Assembly (NCBI RefSeq): GCF_040218025.1
Contig: NZ_JAVJQD010000018.1
Source: Hoeflea sp040218025
GTDB lineage: Bacteria; Pseudomonadota; Alphaproteobacteria; Rhizobiales; Rhizobiaceae
DNA length: 64,000 bases
Direction: 5' to 3' (one strand)
The notes beneath the pieces were generated by a model. It saw only the letters and a program-made list of their open reading frames with translations. It had not been told where the DNA came from and ran no database searches. Position numbers and translations under genes: made by a program. This document shows, in pieces, positions 43,759-52,666 of the stretch; position 1 is the first letter of the stretch, and every line of letters starts with the position of its first letter.

Positions 43759-45217
43759 GCCAGGTCCTGCCGTCTCTTTCGATCAATGCGATGGCCTGGC
43801 TCGGTCCCCATGTGCCGGCGGTGTAGGGCAGCACCGGCTGGCCGGTTTCAGACCATGCCCTGAGGATCGGGTCGACCCAGTTCCACGCGGCCTCAACCTC
43901 GTCGCGGCGCATGAACAGGGTCTGGTTGCTGCGGATCACGTCGAGCAGCAGCCGCTCATAGGCGTCCGGATTGCGTTCCTCAAATCGGTCGGCGAAGGTC
44001 ATGTCGAGCGACACATGCCTCAGACGCATGCCGCCCGGACCGGGGTCCTTGATCATGATCCACTGCTTCACGCCCTCGTCGGGCTGCAGCCGCATCACCA
44101 GCTTGTTGGCGGTAATGCGTCCGGCGCTGGTGCCGAAGATCGAATGCGGGATCGATTTGAAGGCGACGACGATCTCCGACACCCGCTCGCTCATCCGCTT
44201 GCCGGTCCTGAGATAGAACGGCACGCCGGCCCAGCGCCAGTTGTTGATTTCGGCCTTGATCGCCACGAAGGTCTCGGTGTTGGAAACCCCGCCCTCGAGT
44301 TCGTCGAGATAGCCCTTCACCGCCCCGCCGGCGGACGCCCCGGCCTTGTACTGGCCGCGCACGGTCAGGCTGTCGGCGTTGTCCTCGGTGATCGGCCTGA
44401 GCGAGCGCAGAACCTTCAGTTTCTCGTCGCGCACCGCTTCCGCGTCCATCGACGACGGCGGCTCCATCGCCACCAGACACAGAAGCTGGGCGATATGGTT
44501 CTGAACCATGTCCCTGAGCGCGCCCGCCTTGTCGTAATAGCCCGCGCGGCCCTCGAGCCCGACGGATTCGGCCACCGTGATCTGCACATGGTCGATATGC
44601 GCCGAATTCCACAGCGGCTCGTAGAGCGCATTTGCAAACCTGAGCGCCATCAGGTTCTGCACCGTTTCCTTGCCGAGATAGTGGTCGATGCGGAAGATCT
44701 GCTCTTCGCTGAAAACCTGGCCGATGGTCCGGTTCAGCTCGTGCGCGGATTCGAGGTCGCGCCCGATCGGCTTTTCGACCACGATGCGGGTGAGGTCGGT
44801 GATCAGGCCGTTGGCCCGGATCCTCTCGGAAATGTCGCCGAACAGTCCCGGCCCGACGGCCAGATAGAACGCCCGCACCCGGTCGCGCCCCTCGTCGAGC
44901 AGCGCCTTGAGATTGTCCCAACCCTGGTCCGAACGGGCGTCGACGGAAACGTAGAAGAGCCGGGCGAGGAAGCGGTCGACCTCTGCCTCGTCATACTCGC
45001 CGTCCTTGAGATGCTGCTTGAGCGCATCGCGGGCGAAGTCGCGATAGGCGTCATGCGACAGTTCGGAGCGCGAGGCGCCGATGATCCGGGTCGGCTCGGT
45101 AAACTGGCCCGCCCACTGACGGTGATAAAGCGCCGGCAGAAGCTTGCGCTCGGCAAGGTCGCCGGTACCGCCGAAAACGACATAGTCGAACGGATCGACC
45201 GGAATGATCTGACTCAT
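43745..45217 (-). CDS. zwf: Glucose-6-phosphate 1-dehydrogenase
   Basis: This 490-residue enzyme oxidises glucose-6-phosphate with NADP. It has the dinucleotide-binding motif FGGTGDLAERKLLPALYHR and the active-site RIDHYLGKET. Length and motifs are normal. It heads the zwf-pgl-edd operon and is divergent from the ParD gene. A 16-base palindrome lies 38 bases upstream of its start. Confidence 0.97.
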   Translation of the reverse strand: MSQIIPVDPFDYVVFGGTGDLAERKLLPALYHRQWAGQFTEPTRIIGASRSELSHDAYRDFARDALKQHLKDGEYDEAEVDRFLARLFYVSVDARSDQGWDNLKALLDEGRDRVRAFYLAVGPGLFGDISERIRANGLITDLTRIVVEKPIGRDLESAHELNRTIGQVFSEEQIFRIDHYLGKETVQNLMALRFANALYEPLWNSAHIDHVQITVAESVGLEGRAGYYDKAGALRDMVQNHIAQLLCLVAMEPPSSMDAEAVRDEKLKVLRSLRPITEDNADSLTVRGQYKAGASAGGAVKGYLDELEGGVSNTETFVAIKAEINNWRWAGVPFYLRTGKRMSERVSEIVVAFKSIPHSIFGTSAGRITANKLVMRLQPDEGVKQWIMIKDPGPGGMRLRHVSLDMTFADRFEERNPDAYERLLLDVIRSNQTLFMRRDEVEAAWNWVDPILRAWSETGQPVLPYTAGTWGPSQAIALIERDGRTWHESD

Positions 45218-45255
45218 GAAATGGCATCCTGTCCATGAACGGTGGCTTTCTTCTA

Positions 45256-45271
45256 ATCTAATCGATTAGAT
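45256..45271. promoter_or_regulatory. Perfect 16-base palindrome upstream of zwf
   Basis: ATCTAATCGATTAGAT lies 38 bases before the zwf start (minus strand). It is symmetrical over all 16 bases and AT-rich compared with its surroundings, as expected for an operator. No matching regulator gene is nearby and it does not look like the known HexR site. It may control the zwf operon; function is inferred. Confidence 0.55.
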
Positions 45272-45437
45272 AATGCTAGGGCCAGGGCGCGGAAGGATTG
45301 CGATCATTCCGCCTGGATCTGGTGTGGAAGGGGCGCCCTCCAAGTCAAGGTCGGCCGCATCCACCCTGTTCGGAACCACAAAAACGGGCATGGCAAATTA
45401 TGCCAATATCTGTCATCTTAGGGCAAAGGAGATGTCT

Positions 45438-45692
45438 ATGGCCGAAATGTCGTCAATGAATGTATCGCTCCCCGCCAGGATGAAAAGCTGGGTTGAAGAG
45501 AAGGCCAACTCTGGCCAGTACAGCAACACCAGCGACTACGTGCGCGACTTGATCCGAAGGGATCAGGAACGCGATACAAAAATCGTCCATATGCAGAAGC
45601 TGGTGGATGCAGCCAGAGCGAGCGGCGTTAGCAGTCGCTCGCTGGATGAGATACGGGCCGAAGGCCGCCGACAGGCCGGCATTGACGTATAG
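45438..45692 (+). CDS. ParD-family antitoxin
   Basis: This 84-residue protein begins MAEMSSMNVSLPARMKSWVE, the ParD/CC2985 pattern with a ribbon-helix-helix DNA-binding N-terminus, followed by GQYSNTSDYVRDLIRRDQER. AAAGGAG at 45425-45431 favours the ATG at 45438 over those at 45432 and earlier. The C-terminal part (about 55-84) probably wraps the toxin. The next gene overlaps it by eleven bases. Pairing with ParE is firm; specificity is unknown. Confidence 0.9.
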   Translation: MAEMSSMNVSLPARMKSWVEEKANSGQYSNTSDYVRDLIRRDQERDTKIVHMQKLVDAARASGVSSRSLDEIRAEGRRQAGIDV

Positions 45693-45981
45693 GCTCACGG
45701 AAGAAGCGGCCAATGATCTTGTCCACGTCTATGTCGAAAGCGTCTCAAGATTCGGAGTCAACCAGGCGAATTCCTATCATGACAGGTTGGAACACGCCCT
45801 CCGGTTAATATCCGATAATCCGGGGATCGCACGCGAACGTACGGAAATCAGCCCGCCTGTACGCGTACATCCTTTCGGCTCCCACATGATTATCTATGAG
45901 ATTGACGCGCTTGGCGTGCTGATCCTGCGTGTCAGGCATCATCGGGAAGACTGGGCCAACGATCCCCTTCACGGCGACTAA
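45682..45981 (+). CDS. ParE/RelE-superfamily toxin
   Basis: This 99-residue protein starts at TTG 45682 (giving LTYRLTEEAANDLVHVYVES), which matches the family start; an ATG at 45646 is the alternative. Family features are VYVESVSRFGVNQANSYHDR, the ISPPVRVHPFGSHMIIYEID strand and ILRVRHHREDW at the end. ParE toxins inhibit DNA gyrase; RelE relatives cleave mRNA. It overlaps the antitoxin gene by eleven bases and is convergent with the PuuB-like gene. A chromosomal module of this kind can stabilise the region. Confidence 0.88.
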   Translation: MTYRLTEEAANDLVHVYVESVSRFGVNQANSYHDRLEHALRLISDNPGIARERTEISPPVRVHPFGSHMIIYEIDALGVLILRVRHHREDWANDPLHGD

Positions 45982-46021
45982 GCGGAACCCGTGACCTTGG
46001 TACGAGGCCCGTTGGCGCCTC

Positions 46022-47308
46022 TCAAAACCGGTCCCTCAAGGAATACCAGGTCAGCGCCAGAAACAGCAGCGGCTTGCGGAAGCGGTCGCCGCCGGGGAAG
46101 GGGCCGACCTTGAGCCCGCGCATCGCTTCGAGATCTTCCGAGCCGCCATTGACGTGGTCGGCATAGAGCTTGCCGCAATAATTCGACAGCATCACGCCGT
46201 GGCCGGAAAAGCCGCCGATCGAGGTGACGTTCTTCATCACTTCGCGCACGAACGGCCGCCGCGACAGCGTGACGCCGACCGAACCGCCCCAGGCATGGGT
46301 GATTTCGACATCGTCGAGATCGGGGTAGATTTCGGTGATCTGCCGCCGGATGTGGCTCGAAATGTCGGTGGGATTGTCCGAAGTGTAGGCCTCGCGCCCG
46401 CCAAACAGCAGCCGCCCGTCGGCGCTCTTTCGGAAATAGCGCACCACGAAGCGTGAATCGTCGACCGATTCCCCGCCCGGGATCACCGGGCTGTTGTGCC
46501 CCAGCGGCACGGTCGCGCCGATGAACGAGCGGATCGGCATCACATGCGCCGATGTCACCGGCTCCAGCCCCTCGATGAAGGCGTTGCAGGCAATCAGCGC
46601 CTGGCCTGCGACGATGTCGCCGTGGTCGGTCTTCACCGTCACCTTGCCGCCCGAACTGTCGATCGCGCGCGCGCGGGTTTTCTCGTGAAGCCGAGCTCCG
46701 GCCTTCGCCGCCGCCTTGGCGAGTCCGACGACATATTTGAGCGGATTGATGTGGCCGGTGCCGGCGTCATGGCAGCCGCCGAAATAGCGGGTCGAGCCGA
46801 GTTTCGAGGCCAGTGCGTCACGGTCGAGAAAGCTCAGGTGCTCGTATCCGTACTCACCGGCCATGCGGCTGACATGCTCGCGGTAGTCCTTGACATATCC
46901 GGCCTTGTGCGCGGCCGAGATCTGGCCCGGCCGGAAATCGGCGTCGATGTCGTGCCTGGCGGCAAAATCCAGGAGATGCGCCTTGGCCCGTTCGGCCACC
47001 GCAAACAGCTGATGCGATGCGGCCTTGCCGAAATCATCCTCCAGTTCGTCCGGCCAGGCCCTTTGGCCGGTGCCGAGCTGGCCGCCATTGCGTCCCGATG
47101 CGCCGTCGCCGAAACGCGCGCCCTCGATCAGCACCACGTCCTTGCCGGAAGCGGCCAGGTGGTAGGCGGCCTGAAGACCGGTGAAACCGCCGCCGACGAT
47201 CACCACATCGGCGGTCGCGGGGCCGCCCAGCCGCCCGTATTCGGGCCGCTCGCCATGCGTTGCCTCATAGAAGGAGATCCCCGGCGATATCGGGCTTTGA
47301 TAGCTCAT
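46022..47308 (-). CDS. puuB: PuuB-like gamma-glutamylputrescine oxidase (FAD)
   Basis: This 428-residue FAD-dependent enzyme of the DAO family has the Rossmann motif DVVIVGGGFTGLQAAYHLA near residue 35 and the FAD-contact segment GASGRNGGQLG. The C-terminal GGFSGHGVMLSNYCGKLYAD closes the flavin site. It oxidises gamma-glutamylputrescine to the aldehyde in the Puu pathway. It lies directly after puuA-like on the minus strand. The substrate is inferred from this pairing and family. Confidence 0.88.
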   Translation of the reverse strand: MSYQSPISPGISFYEATHGERPEYGRLGGPATADVVIVGGGFTGLQAAYHLAASGKDVVLIEGARFGDGASGRNGGQLGTGQRAWPDELEDDFGKAASHQLFAVAERAKAHLLDFAARHDIDADFRPGQISAAHKAGYVKDYREHVSRMAGEYGYEHLSFLDRDALASKLGSTRYFGGCHDAGTGHINPLKYVVGLAKAAAKAGARLHEKTRARAIDSSGGKVTVKTDHGDIVAGQALIACNAFIEGLEPVTSAHVMPIRSFIGATVPLGHNSPVIPGGESVDDSRFVVRYFRKSADGRLLFGGREAYTSDNPTDISSHIRRQITEIYPDLDDVEITHAWGGSVGVTLSRRPFVREVMKNVTSIGGFSGHGVMLSNYCGKLYADHVNGGSEDLEAMRGLKVGPFPGGDRFRKPLLFLALTWYSLRDRF

Positions 47309-47320
47309 GCCATGCTCGCT

Positions 47321-48757
47321 TTACACGTTCAGCAGCAGGAATTCCCGTTCCCACGGGCTGATCACTTGCATGAAGGTTTCGAACTCGCCGCGTTTGACAC
47401 CTGCATAGGTGTTGATGAACTCCTGGCCGAACATGTCGGCAAAGGCGCTCTCGCTTTCAAGCAGCGAGACCGCCTCCAGCAGTCCGCGCGGCAGGTCGAC
47501 CGAGCCTTCGTTGACCGTTTCTTCCGCCGGATCGCTCGGGACGATGCCGTTGACCATGCCGAGATATCCGCAGGCCAGCGAGGCGGCGAGCGCCAGGTAG
47601 GAATTGGCGTCCGAGGAGGGGAGGCGGTTCTCCACCCGCCGCGCCGCCGCGTCCGAATGCGGCACGCGGAACGCAGTGGTGCGGTTGTCGTAGCCCCAGG
47701 CATTGTTGACCGGGCAGGCCATGTCGGGTGTCAGCCGGCGGTAGGAATTGACATAGGGCGCCATCATCACCAGCGCCTTGGGCACGTAATGCTGCATGCC
47801 GCCGATAAAATTGAAAAACGCCTGGCTCGGTCCGCCATCGGCCTTCGAGAAGATGTTCTTGCCGGTCTCCGCATCGACGACGGACTGGTGAATGTGCATT
47901 GCCGAGCCCGCATATTCCTGCATCGGCTTGGCCATGAAAGTGGCGAACACCCCGTGCTTGATCGCGGCCTCGCGGATGGTGCGTTTGAACATGAACACCT
48001 GGTCGGCCAGTTCCACCGGGTCGCCGTGGCGCAGGTTGATCTCCATCTGCGCCGGGCCTTCCTCGTGGATCAGCGTGTCGATCTCCAGTCCCTGCTTGTC
48101 GGAGAAGTCGTAGATGTCATCGACCAGCTCGTCGAACTCGTTGACGCCGGCGATGGAGTAGGACTGCCCGCCGGTGATCGTCCGCCCGGACCGCCCCTTG
48201 GGCGGCCTCAGAGGATAATCCGGGTCGTCATGCTGGGCCACCAGATAGAATTCGATTTCCGGCGCCACCACCGGTTTCCAGCCGCGCCGGGTATAGAGAT
48301 CGACCACCCGCTTGAGCACGTTGCGCGGCGTGTAGGCCACGGTCTCGCCATTGGTCTTGACCATGTCGCAGACCACCTGCGCCGTCGGGTCGCTCTCCCA
48401 TGGCACCACCGAAAGGGTCGAAAGATCCGGCATCAGCTTGAGGTCGCCGTCGAGCGGATCGTAGCGGAAGTCGCCGGTCTCCTCCGGATATTCGCCCGAG
48501 ATCGTATGCCGGAACACGGCCGAGGGAAGCGACAGCGAGGTGTTGGACGTGAATTTCGACGAGGGCATCATCTTGCCGCGGGCCACTCCGGCGAAATCGG
48601 GCGTGATGCACTCGATGTCCTCGATGCCGCGGACTCTCAGCCACTCCGAGGCCTGGGACCAGCTGGAAACGCCGCGCTTGGCGTCAAGGTAAGCTAAGGC
48701 GCTCTTGCGCGCCCCGGGTTTCGATGCGGCCGGCTTGCCGGCCTTTCGCGATGTCAT
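47321..48757 (-). CDS. puuA: PuuA-like gamma-glutamylpolyamine synthetase (glutamine-synthetase fold)
   Basis: This 478-residue protein has the glutamine synthetase fold: an N-terminal region (about 35-130), then catalytic parts VVAPEIEFYL, GPAQMEINLRHGDP, AGSAMHIHQSV and NNRTTAFRVPH-like segments (WGYDNRTTAFRVP). It lacks the adenylylation loop of GlnA. It ligates glutamate to putrescine or a related amine. Its 3' end is 13 bases from puuB. The plus-strand open frame 46496-48697 is a shadow of these two genes. Confidence 0.86.
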   Translation of the reverse strand: MTSRKAGKPAASKPGARKSALAYLDAKRGVSSWSQASEWLRVRGIEDIECITPDFAGVARGKMMPSSKFTSNTSLSLPSAVFRHTISGEYPEETGDFRYDPLDGDLKLMPDLSTLSVVPWESDPTAQVVCDMVKTNGETVAYTPRNVLKRVVDLYTRRGWKPVVAPEIEFYLVAQHDDPDYPLRPPKGRSGRTITGGQSYSIAGVNEFDELVDDIYDFSDKQGLEIDTLIHEEGPAQMEINLRHGDPVELADQVFMFKRTIREAAIKHGVFATFMAKPMQEYAGSAMHIHQSVVDAETGKNIFSKADGGPSQAFFNFIGGMQHYVPKALVMMAPYVNSYRRLTPDMACPVNNAWGYDNRTTAFRVPHSDAAARRVENRLPSSDANSYLALAASLACGYLGMVNGIVPSDPAEETVNEGSVDLPRGLLEAVSLLESESAFADMFGQEFINTYAGVKRGEFETFMQVISPWEREFLLLNV

Positions 48758-49026
48758 GAATCACCATGGGTATGGACACTGATGGCGCGATCATAGCCGT
48801 TTTTCGCCAACTGACCAGCGCCGGCGGCCCATGTGCCACGGGGTCTGTTTCTCCGAGGCCTCACCGGTGGAAATTGGCGGCCTGCGTTCAGACCCGGTTA
48901 ACCCTGTGATGCGAATCTTGCCGCACAATGGACCGGCTGCGGACCACCCGCCGCTTCTGCATGATGCGGGCACGGGTCTCGGCGGCCGCGCCGTATGCCG
49001 ACCTCTCAGTTTTTCAGGACCAGCCC

Positions 49027-51582
49027 ATGAGCATCGACCGGTTGCTTGCCCGTTTCTCGATCCAGACCAAGGTGATCGTCTTCATCGTGCCGTTGATCGG
49101 CGGCATCATCGCCATGGCGGCAATCAACCTCTACACCGGATCGCTGCTCGGCGGTCGCCTTCTGGGTACCAGCGCCAGCATCGAATCGCTGTCGGGCTTC
49201 AAGCAGACCTATGCCGGCATGACCGAGTTCCTGCGGGACCAGAACGCCGAAAAGCGCGCCGCCGTCATGCAGAGCCTCGACGATCAGCTCGCGCGCATGG
49301 AGACCATCATTGCCTTGGCCGACACGGCCGAGCAGTCGCAGGCAATCTCGCGCTCCCGCGCCACCGCCGAGGCGCTGCGCGGCGATGTCGACCGGCTCTG
49401 GCAGCTCCATGAGCGGGAATCGGCCGTCCGCGACAGCTTCGGCCTGTCGCTTGCTGAAATCGGCGAGGTCCGCGCGGGACTCGAGGAGACGATCCAAACC
49501 GTCGGTCAATCGCTTGCCGACGCGGAAGCCGAGGCCAAGTCGATGCTGCGCTCCGCCGAGAAGCTCGGCAATGGCGCGCAAACCGTGGTCGCCATCTCGA
49601 GCTCCATCTCCGGTGCGCAGACCCCCGAGGCGGCCTTCGAGGCCGCCCGCGGGCTGAGGCCTGAAATCGAGACCATGCTCGAGACCCTGCCGCCGGCAGT
49701 CCCGTCGAACCAGCCGGCAGTCAGAAGCCTGATCGAGGACAACATGGCGGCGCTGCTTGCCACGATGGACTCCGGCGTCACCGGCCAGCCCGGCATGATC
49801 GAGTTGCAGAAATACGCCAACGCGCTCCGCCCCACCGGCATCAAGCTGCAGGGGCTCGCGGCACAGGTCGCCCGGCAGGCGACGGTCAAGTTCGGCGAGC
49901 TCGACCAGCCGATTCTCGAAGGCCAGCAAATCATTGCCGCAGGACGCGAGTTTCTCGCCCGCCTCGCGACCCTCGAACTTTCCATCGTCCGCTTCCTGGG
50001 CGAGCCTTCGGGGGCTGCCGCAACCGGCCTTTCCGCAAGCGTCGCGGCGCTTTCAGACACCCTGACGGGCATCGGGGAAACCGGCGCGGCCCCGGTGATC
50101 AATGCCGCCATCGGCCCGGACTGGGCCGGCCATGCTGAAGCCATTCCCGCCATGGCCGCGGAACTGACCGGGCTCGAACAGGCCCACACCGATGCCTTCG
50201 CCGAGGCGTCGGGCCGCATCGATGAGGCCTGGAACGGCATCGTCGCCTTTGCAGGCCATCAGCAGCAGGGCGCCGAGACGGTCCAGGACCGCGCCAGCGG
50301 CATCACCCTGTCGGCTGTCGCCGGCGGTATCGCCTTCGGTCTGGTTGCGGCCTATCTGCTGATCAGCGCCCTCAAGGGTCCGATCATCCGGCTGGTCCGC
50401 GCCATGCGGGAGGTCGCCTCCGGCGATCTCGATGTCGACGTCGCCGACAGCGCCCGCGCTGACGAGATCGGCGAGATGGCCCGCGCGCTCGACATCTTCA
50501 AGCGCAACTCGCTCGACAAGATCCGCATCGAGACCGAAAGCGAGGACGCGCGCCATCGCGCCGACGAACTCCGCCGCCTGACCGACACGGAAAAGGCGGA
50601 GGCCGACCGGCAGTTGAGCTTCGCCGTCCAGTCGCTGGGCGCCGCGCTGCGCAATCTTGCCCGCGGCGATCTGGTGACGGCCATCGACACGCCGTTCGGC
50701 GGCGATCTCGACGCGCTGCGGCTCGATTTCAACGAATCCGTCGAGCGCATGCGCGCGGCGCTGATCGACATCCGGACCAATGCCGTCTCCATCGAGGCCG
50801 ATAGCGCGCAATTGCGCACCGCGGCCGACGATCTCGCCCGCCGCACCGAGCAGCAGGCCGCCTCTCTCGAACAGACGGCGTCTGCGGTCGAGGAGATTTC
50901 CGCCACCGTGCACACCGCCTCCGAACGCGCCACCGACACCGACCGCCTGGCCCGGGAAGCCAGCCATGACGCCCGCGAGAGCGGCGCCGTCGTCGGTCGC
51001 GCGGTCGATGCCATGGGCCGCATCGAGGAGGCGTCCGAAAACATTGGCCGGATCATCGGCGTCATCGACGAGATCGCCTTCCAGACCAATCTTCTGGCGC
51101 TCAATGCCGGTGTCGAGGCCGCACGTGCGGGCGAGGCCGGCAAGGGCTTTGCCGTGGTCGCCCAGGAAGTGCGCGATCTCGCCGGCCGCTCGGCTTCGGC
51201 GGCCAGGGACATCAAGACCCTGATCGAGCAGTCGGGCGCCGAGGTCCGCTCCGGCGTCGCCCTCGTCGGCGAGACCGGCGAGGCGATCACCCGCATCATC
51301 GCCCGCATCGAGAACATCTCCGGTCATGTCAGCGCCATGGCGACGGCCAGCCGCGAGCAGTCGACCGGGCTCGACGAGGTCAACACCGCCGTCGGCCGCA
51401 TGGACAAGATGACCCAGCAGAACGCCGCCATGGTCGAGGAAACCAACGCCTCGAGCCATGCGCTCGCCACGGAAGCCGCAGCATTGAATGAACTCGTCGG
51501 CCGCTTCCGCCTCGATGCCGAAGGCGGCGCTGCGTCCGCCGGCCGGACATCCGCCGATTCCGGCTCCGTCCGTGCCGCTTGA
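49027..51582 (+). CDS. Methyl-accepting chemotaxis protein
   Basis: This 851-residue receptor starts at the ATG at 49027 after TCAGGACC; an extension to 48928 is not conserved. The first membrane helix is at about 17-38, a long helical periplasmic region (about 40-420) follows, and the second helix is at about 424-448. A HAMP domain (about 449-500), a second HAMP-like segment (about 540-600) and the signalling domain (about 600-830) with IGVIDEIAFQTNLLALNAGV are seen. No NWETF tail is present. The ligand is unknown. It is divergent from the puuA-like gene, so polyamine sensing is a guess only. Confidence 0.95.
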   Translation: MSIDRLLARFSIQTKVIVFIVPLIGGIIAMAAINLYTGSLLGGRLLGTSASIESLSGFKQTYAGMTEFLRDQNAEKRAAVMQSLDDQLARMETIIALADTAEQSQAISRSRATAEALRGDVDRLWQLHERESAVRDSFGLSLAEIGEVRAGLEETIQTVGQSLADAEAEAKSMLRSAEKLGNGAQTVVAISSSISGAQTPEAAFEAARGLRPEIETMLETLPPAVPSNQPAVRSLIEDNMAALLATMDSGVTGQPGMIELQKYANALRPTGIKLQGLAAQVARQATVKFGELDQPILEGQQIIAAGREFLARLATLELSIVRFLGEPSGAAATGLSASVAALSDTLTGIGETGAAPVINAAIGPDWAGHAEAIPAMAAELTGLEQAHTDAFAEASGRIDEAWNGIVAFAGHQQQGAETVQDRASGITLSAVAGGIAFGLVAAYLLISALKGPIIRLVRAMREVASGDLDVDVADSARADEIGEMARALDIFKRNSLDKIRIETESEDARHRADELRRLTDTEKAEADRQLSFAVQSLGAALRNLARGDLVTAIDTPFGGDLDALRLDFNESVERMRAALIDIRTNAVSIEADSAQLRTAADDLARRTEQQAASLEQTASAVEEISATVHTASERATDTDRLAREASHDARESGAVVGRAVDAMGRIEEASENIGRIIGVIDEIAFQTNLLALNAGVEAARAGEAGKGFAVVAQEVRDLAGRSASAARDIKTLIEQSGAEVRSGVALVGETGEAITRIIARIENISGHVSAMATASREQSTGLDEVNTAVGRMDKMTQQNAAMVEETNASSHALATEAAALNELVGRFRLDAEGGAASAGRTSADSGSVRAA

Positions 51583-51760
51583 GCAAACCCGTAACAGGCA
51601 AAAAACCGGGTTTGCGTCCGCAACCGCTTGTAAATAAACAAAGCGCACGTTGACCGCGGGGCCGGCGGGAAAACCGCCGGCGGGAAAACAGAATGTCTCG
51701 TGCGGCAAACCACGGACGGCAAACCCGGGACAGGGAGTTTCGGGCGGAAAGGGTCTTGTT

Positions 51761-52666
51761 GTGAACACGGGCGTTGTCGCCGGGCTTTTCACCGGCATGC
51801 AGGTGGGCGCGGCCATTTTCATGAGCCAGCTCGTCGTCGCCGATGCGGGCGTCGGGCTGCTCGGAATGATGCGCTACGGCATCGCGCTGTTGTTTTTGCT
51901 GCCGCTGGTGCTTGCGCGAAAAAGCCCGCCCGTTGCCGCGCGCGACTGGCCCTGGATCCTGATGCTCGGCACCGGCCAGGTCGGCGTCATGATCACGCTT
52001 TTGAACATCGCCGTGCTCTACACCAGCGCCGCCCGCGTGGCGCTGATCTTCGCCACGCTGCCGGCCGCCAGCCTCTGCATCGACATGCTGCGCGGCCAGG
52101 TCACCGGCGGCAGGCTCTCGCTCATCGGCATCGCCTTTTCCATCTCCGGCATTGCCGTTCTCGTCGGCCACGATGCCTTCGCCGCCCGGCTGACGGCGGA
52201 CGAGCTGATCGGCATGGGCGCCACCTTCGCCGCCACGCTGATCGTCGCCTTCTGCTCCTCGCACTACCGGCCCTTCGTCGTCCGTTACGGCGGCCCGAAG
52301 ATCGGCGTCATCGCCTTCGCAGCCTCCATGCTGCCGCTGAGCCTGCTGGTCTGGCTGATGCCGCCCGGCGCCGCGCTCGCCGCATGGCCCGCCGCCACCT
52401 GGTGGCTGGTCCTCACCATCGGCCTGTCCTCGGGCGTGGGGTACCTGATGTGGTTCCACGCCATCGCCCGTCTGCCCGCCACCCGCGTCACCGGCTTCCT
52501 GGCGCTCAACCCGGTCACGGCGGCCCTGCTGACGCTTATCTTCATGGGCGGCGAAGTCACCGCCTCGCTGATCGTGGCCGTCGCGCTCGTCTGCGCCGGC
52601 ATCGCCTGCTTCGCCCTCTCCCCGCCCGCAAAAGCCCCCGACCCGGAACCGACACCGCCGGTGTGA
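51761..52666 (+). CDS. DMT-superfamily (EamA) membrane permease
   Basis: This 301-residue protein has about ten membrane helices in two EamA repeats. The GTG at 51761 is the likely start, with GGAAAGGG just upstream; the frame extends back to 51650 through a low-complexity stretch. It contains VGLLGMMRYGIALLFLLPLV and a second repeat ending GIACFALSPPA. The substrate is unknown. Two hairpins precede it (51583-51615 and 51662-51680). Confidence 0.82.
   Translation: MNTGVVAGLFTGMQVGAAIFMSQLVVADAGVGLLGMMRYGIALLFLLPLVLARKSPPVAARDWPWILMLGTGQVGVMITLLNIAVLYTSAARVALIFATLPAASLCIDMLRGQVTGGRLSLIGIAFSISGIAVLVGHDAFAARLTADELIGMGATFAATLIVAFCSSHYRPFVVRYGGPKIGVIAFAASMLPLSLLVWLMPPGAALAAWPAATWWLVLTIGLSSGVGYLMWFHAIARLPATRVTGFLALNPVTAALLTLIFMGGEVTASLIVAVALVCAGIACFALSPPAKAPDPEPTPPV

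Noticed and set aside
46496..48697. Plus-strand open frame of 733 codons
   Set aside because: It lies antisense to the puuB- and puuA-like genes, both with clear catalytic motifs, and its translation is Arg/His/Gly-rich with no domain pattern.
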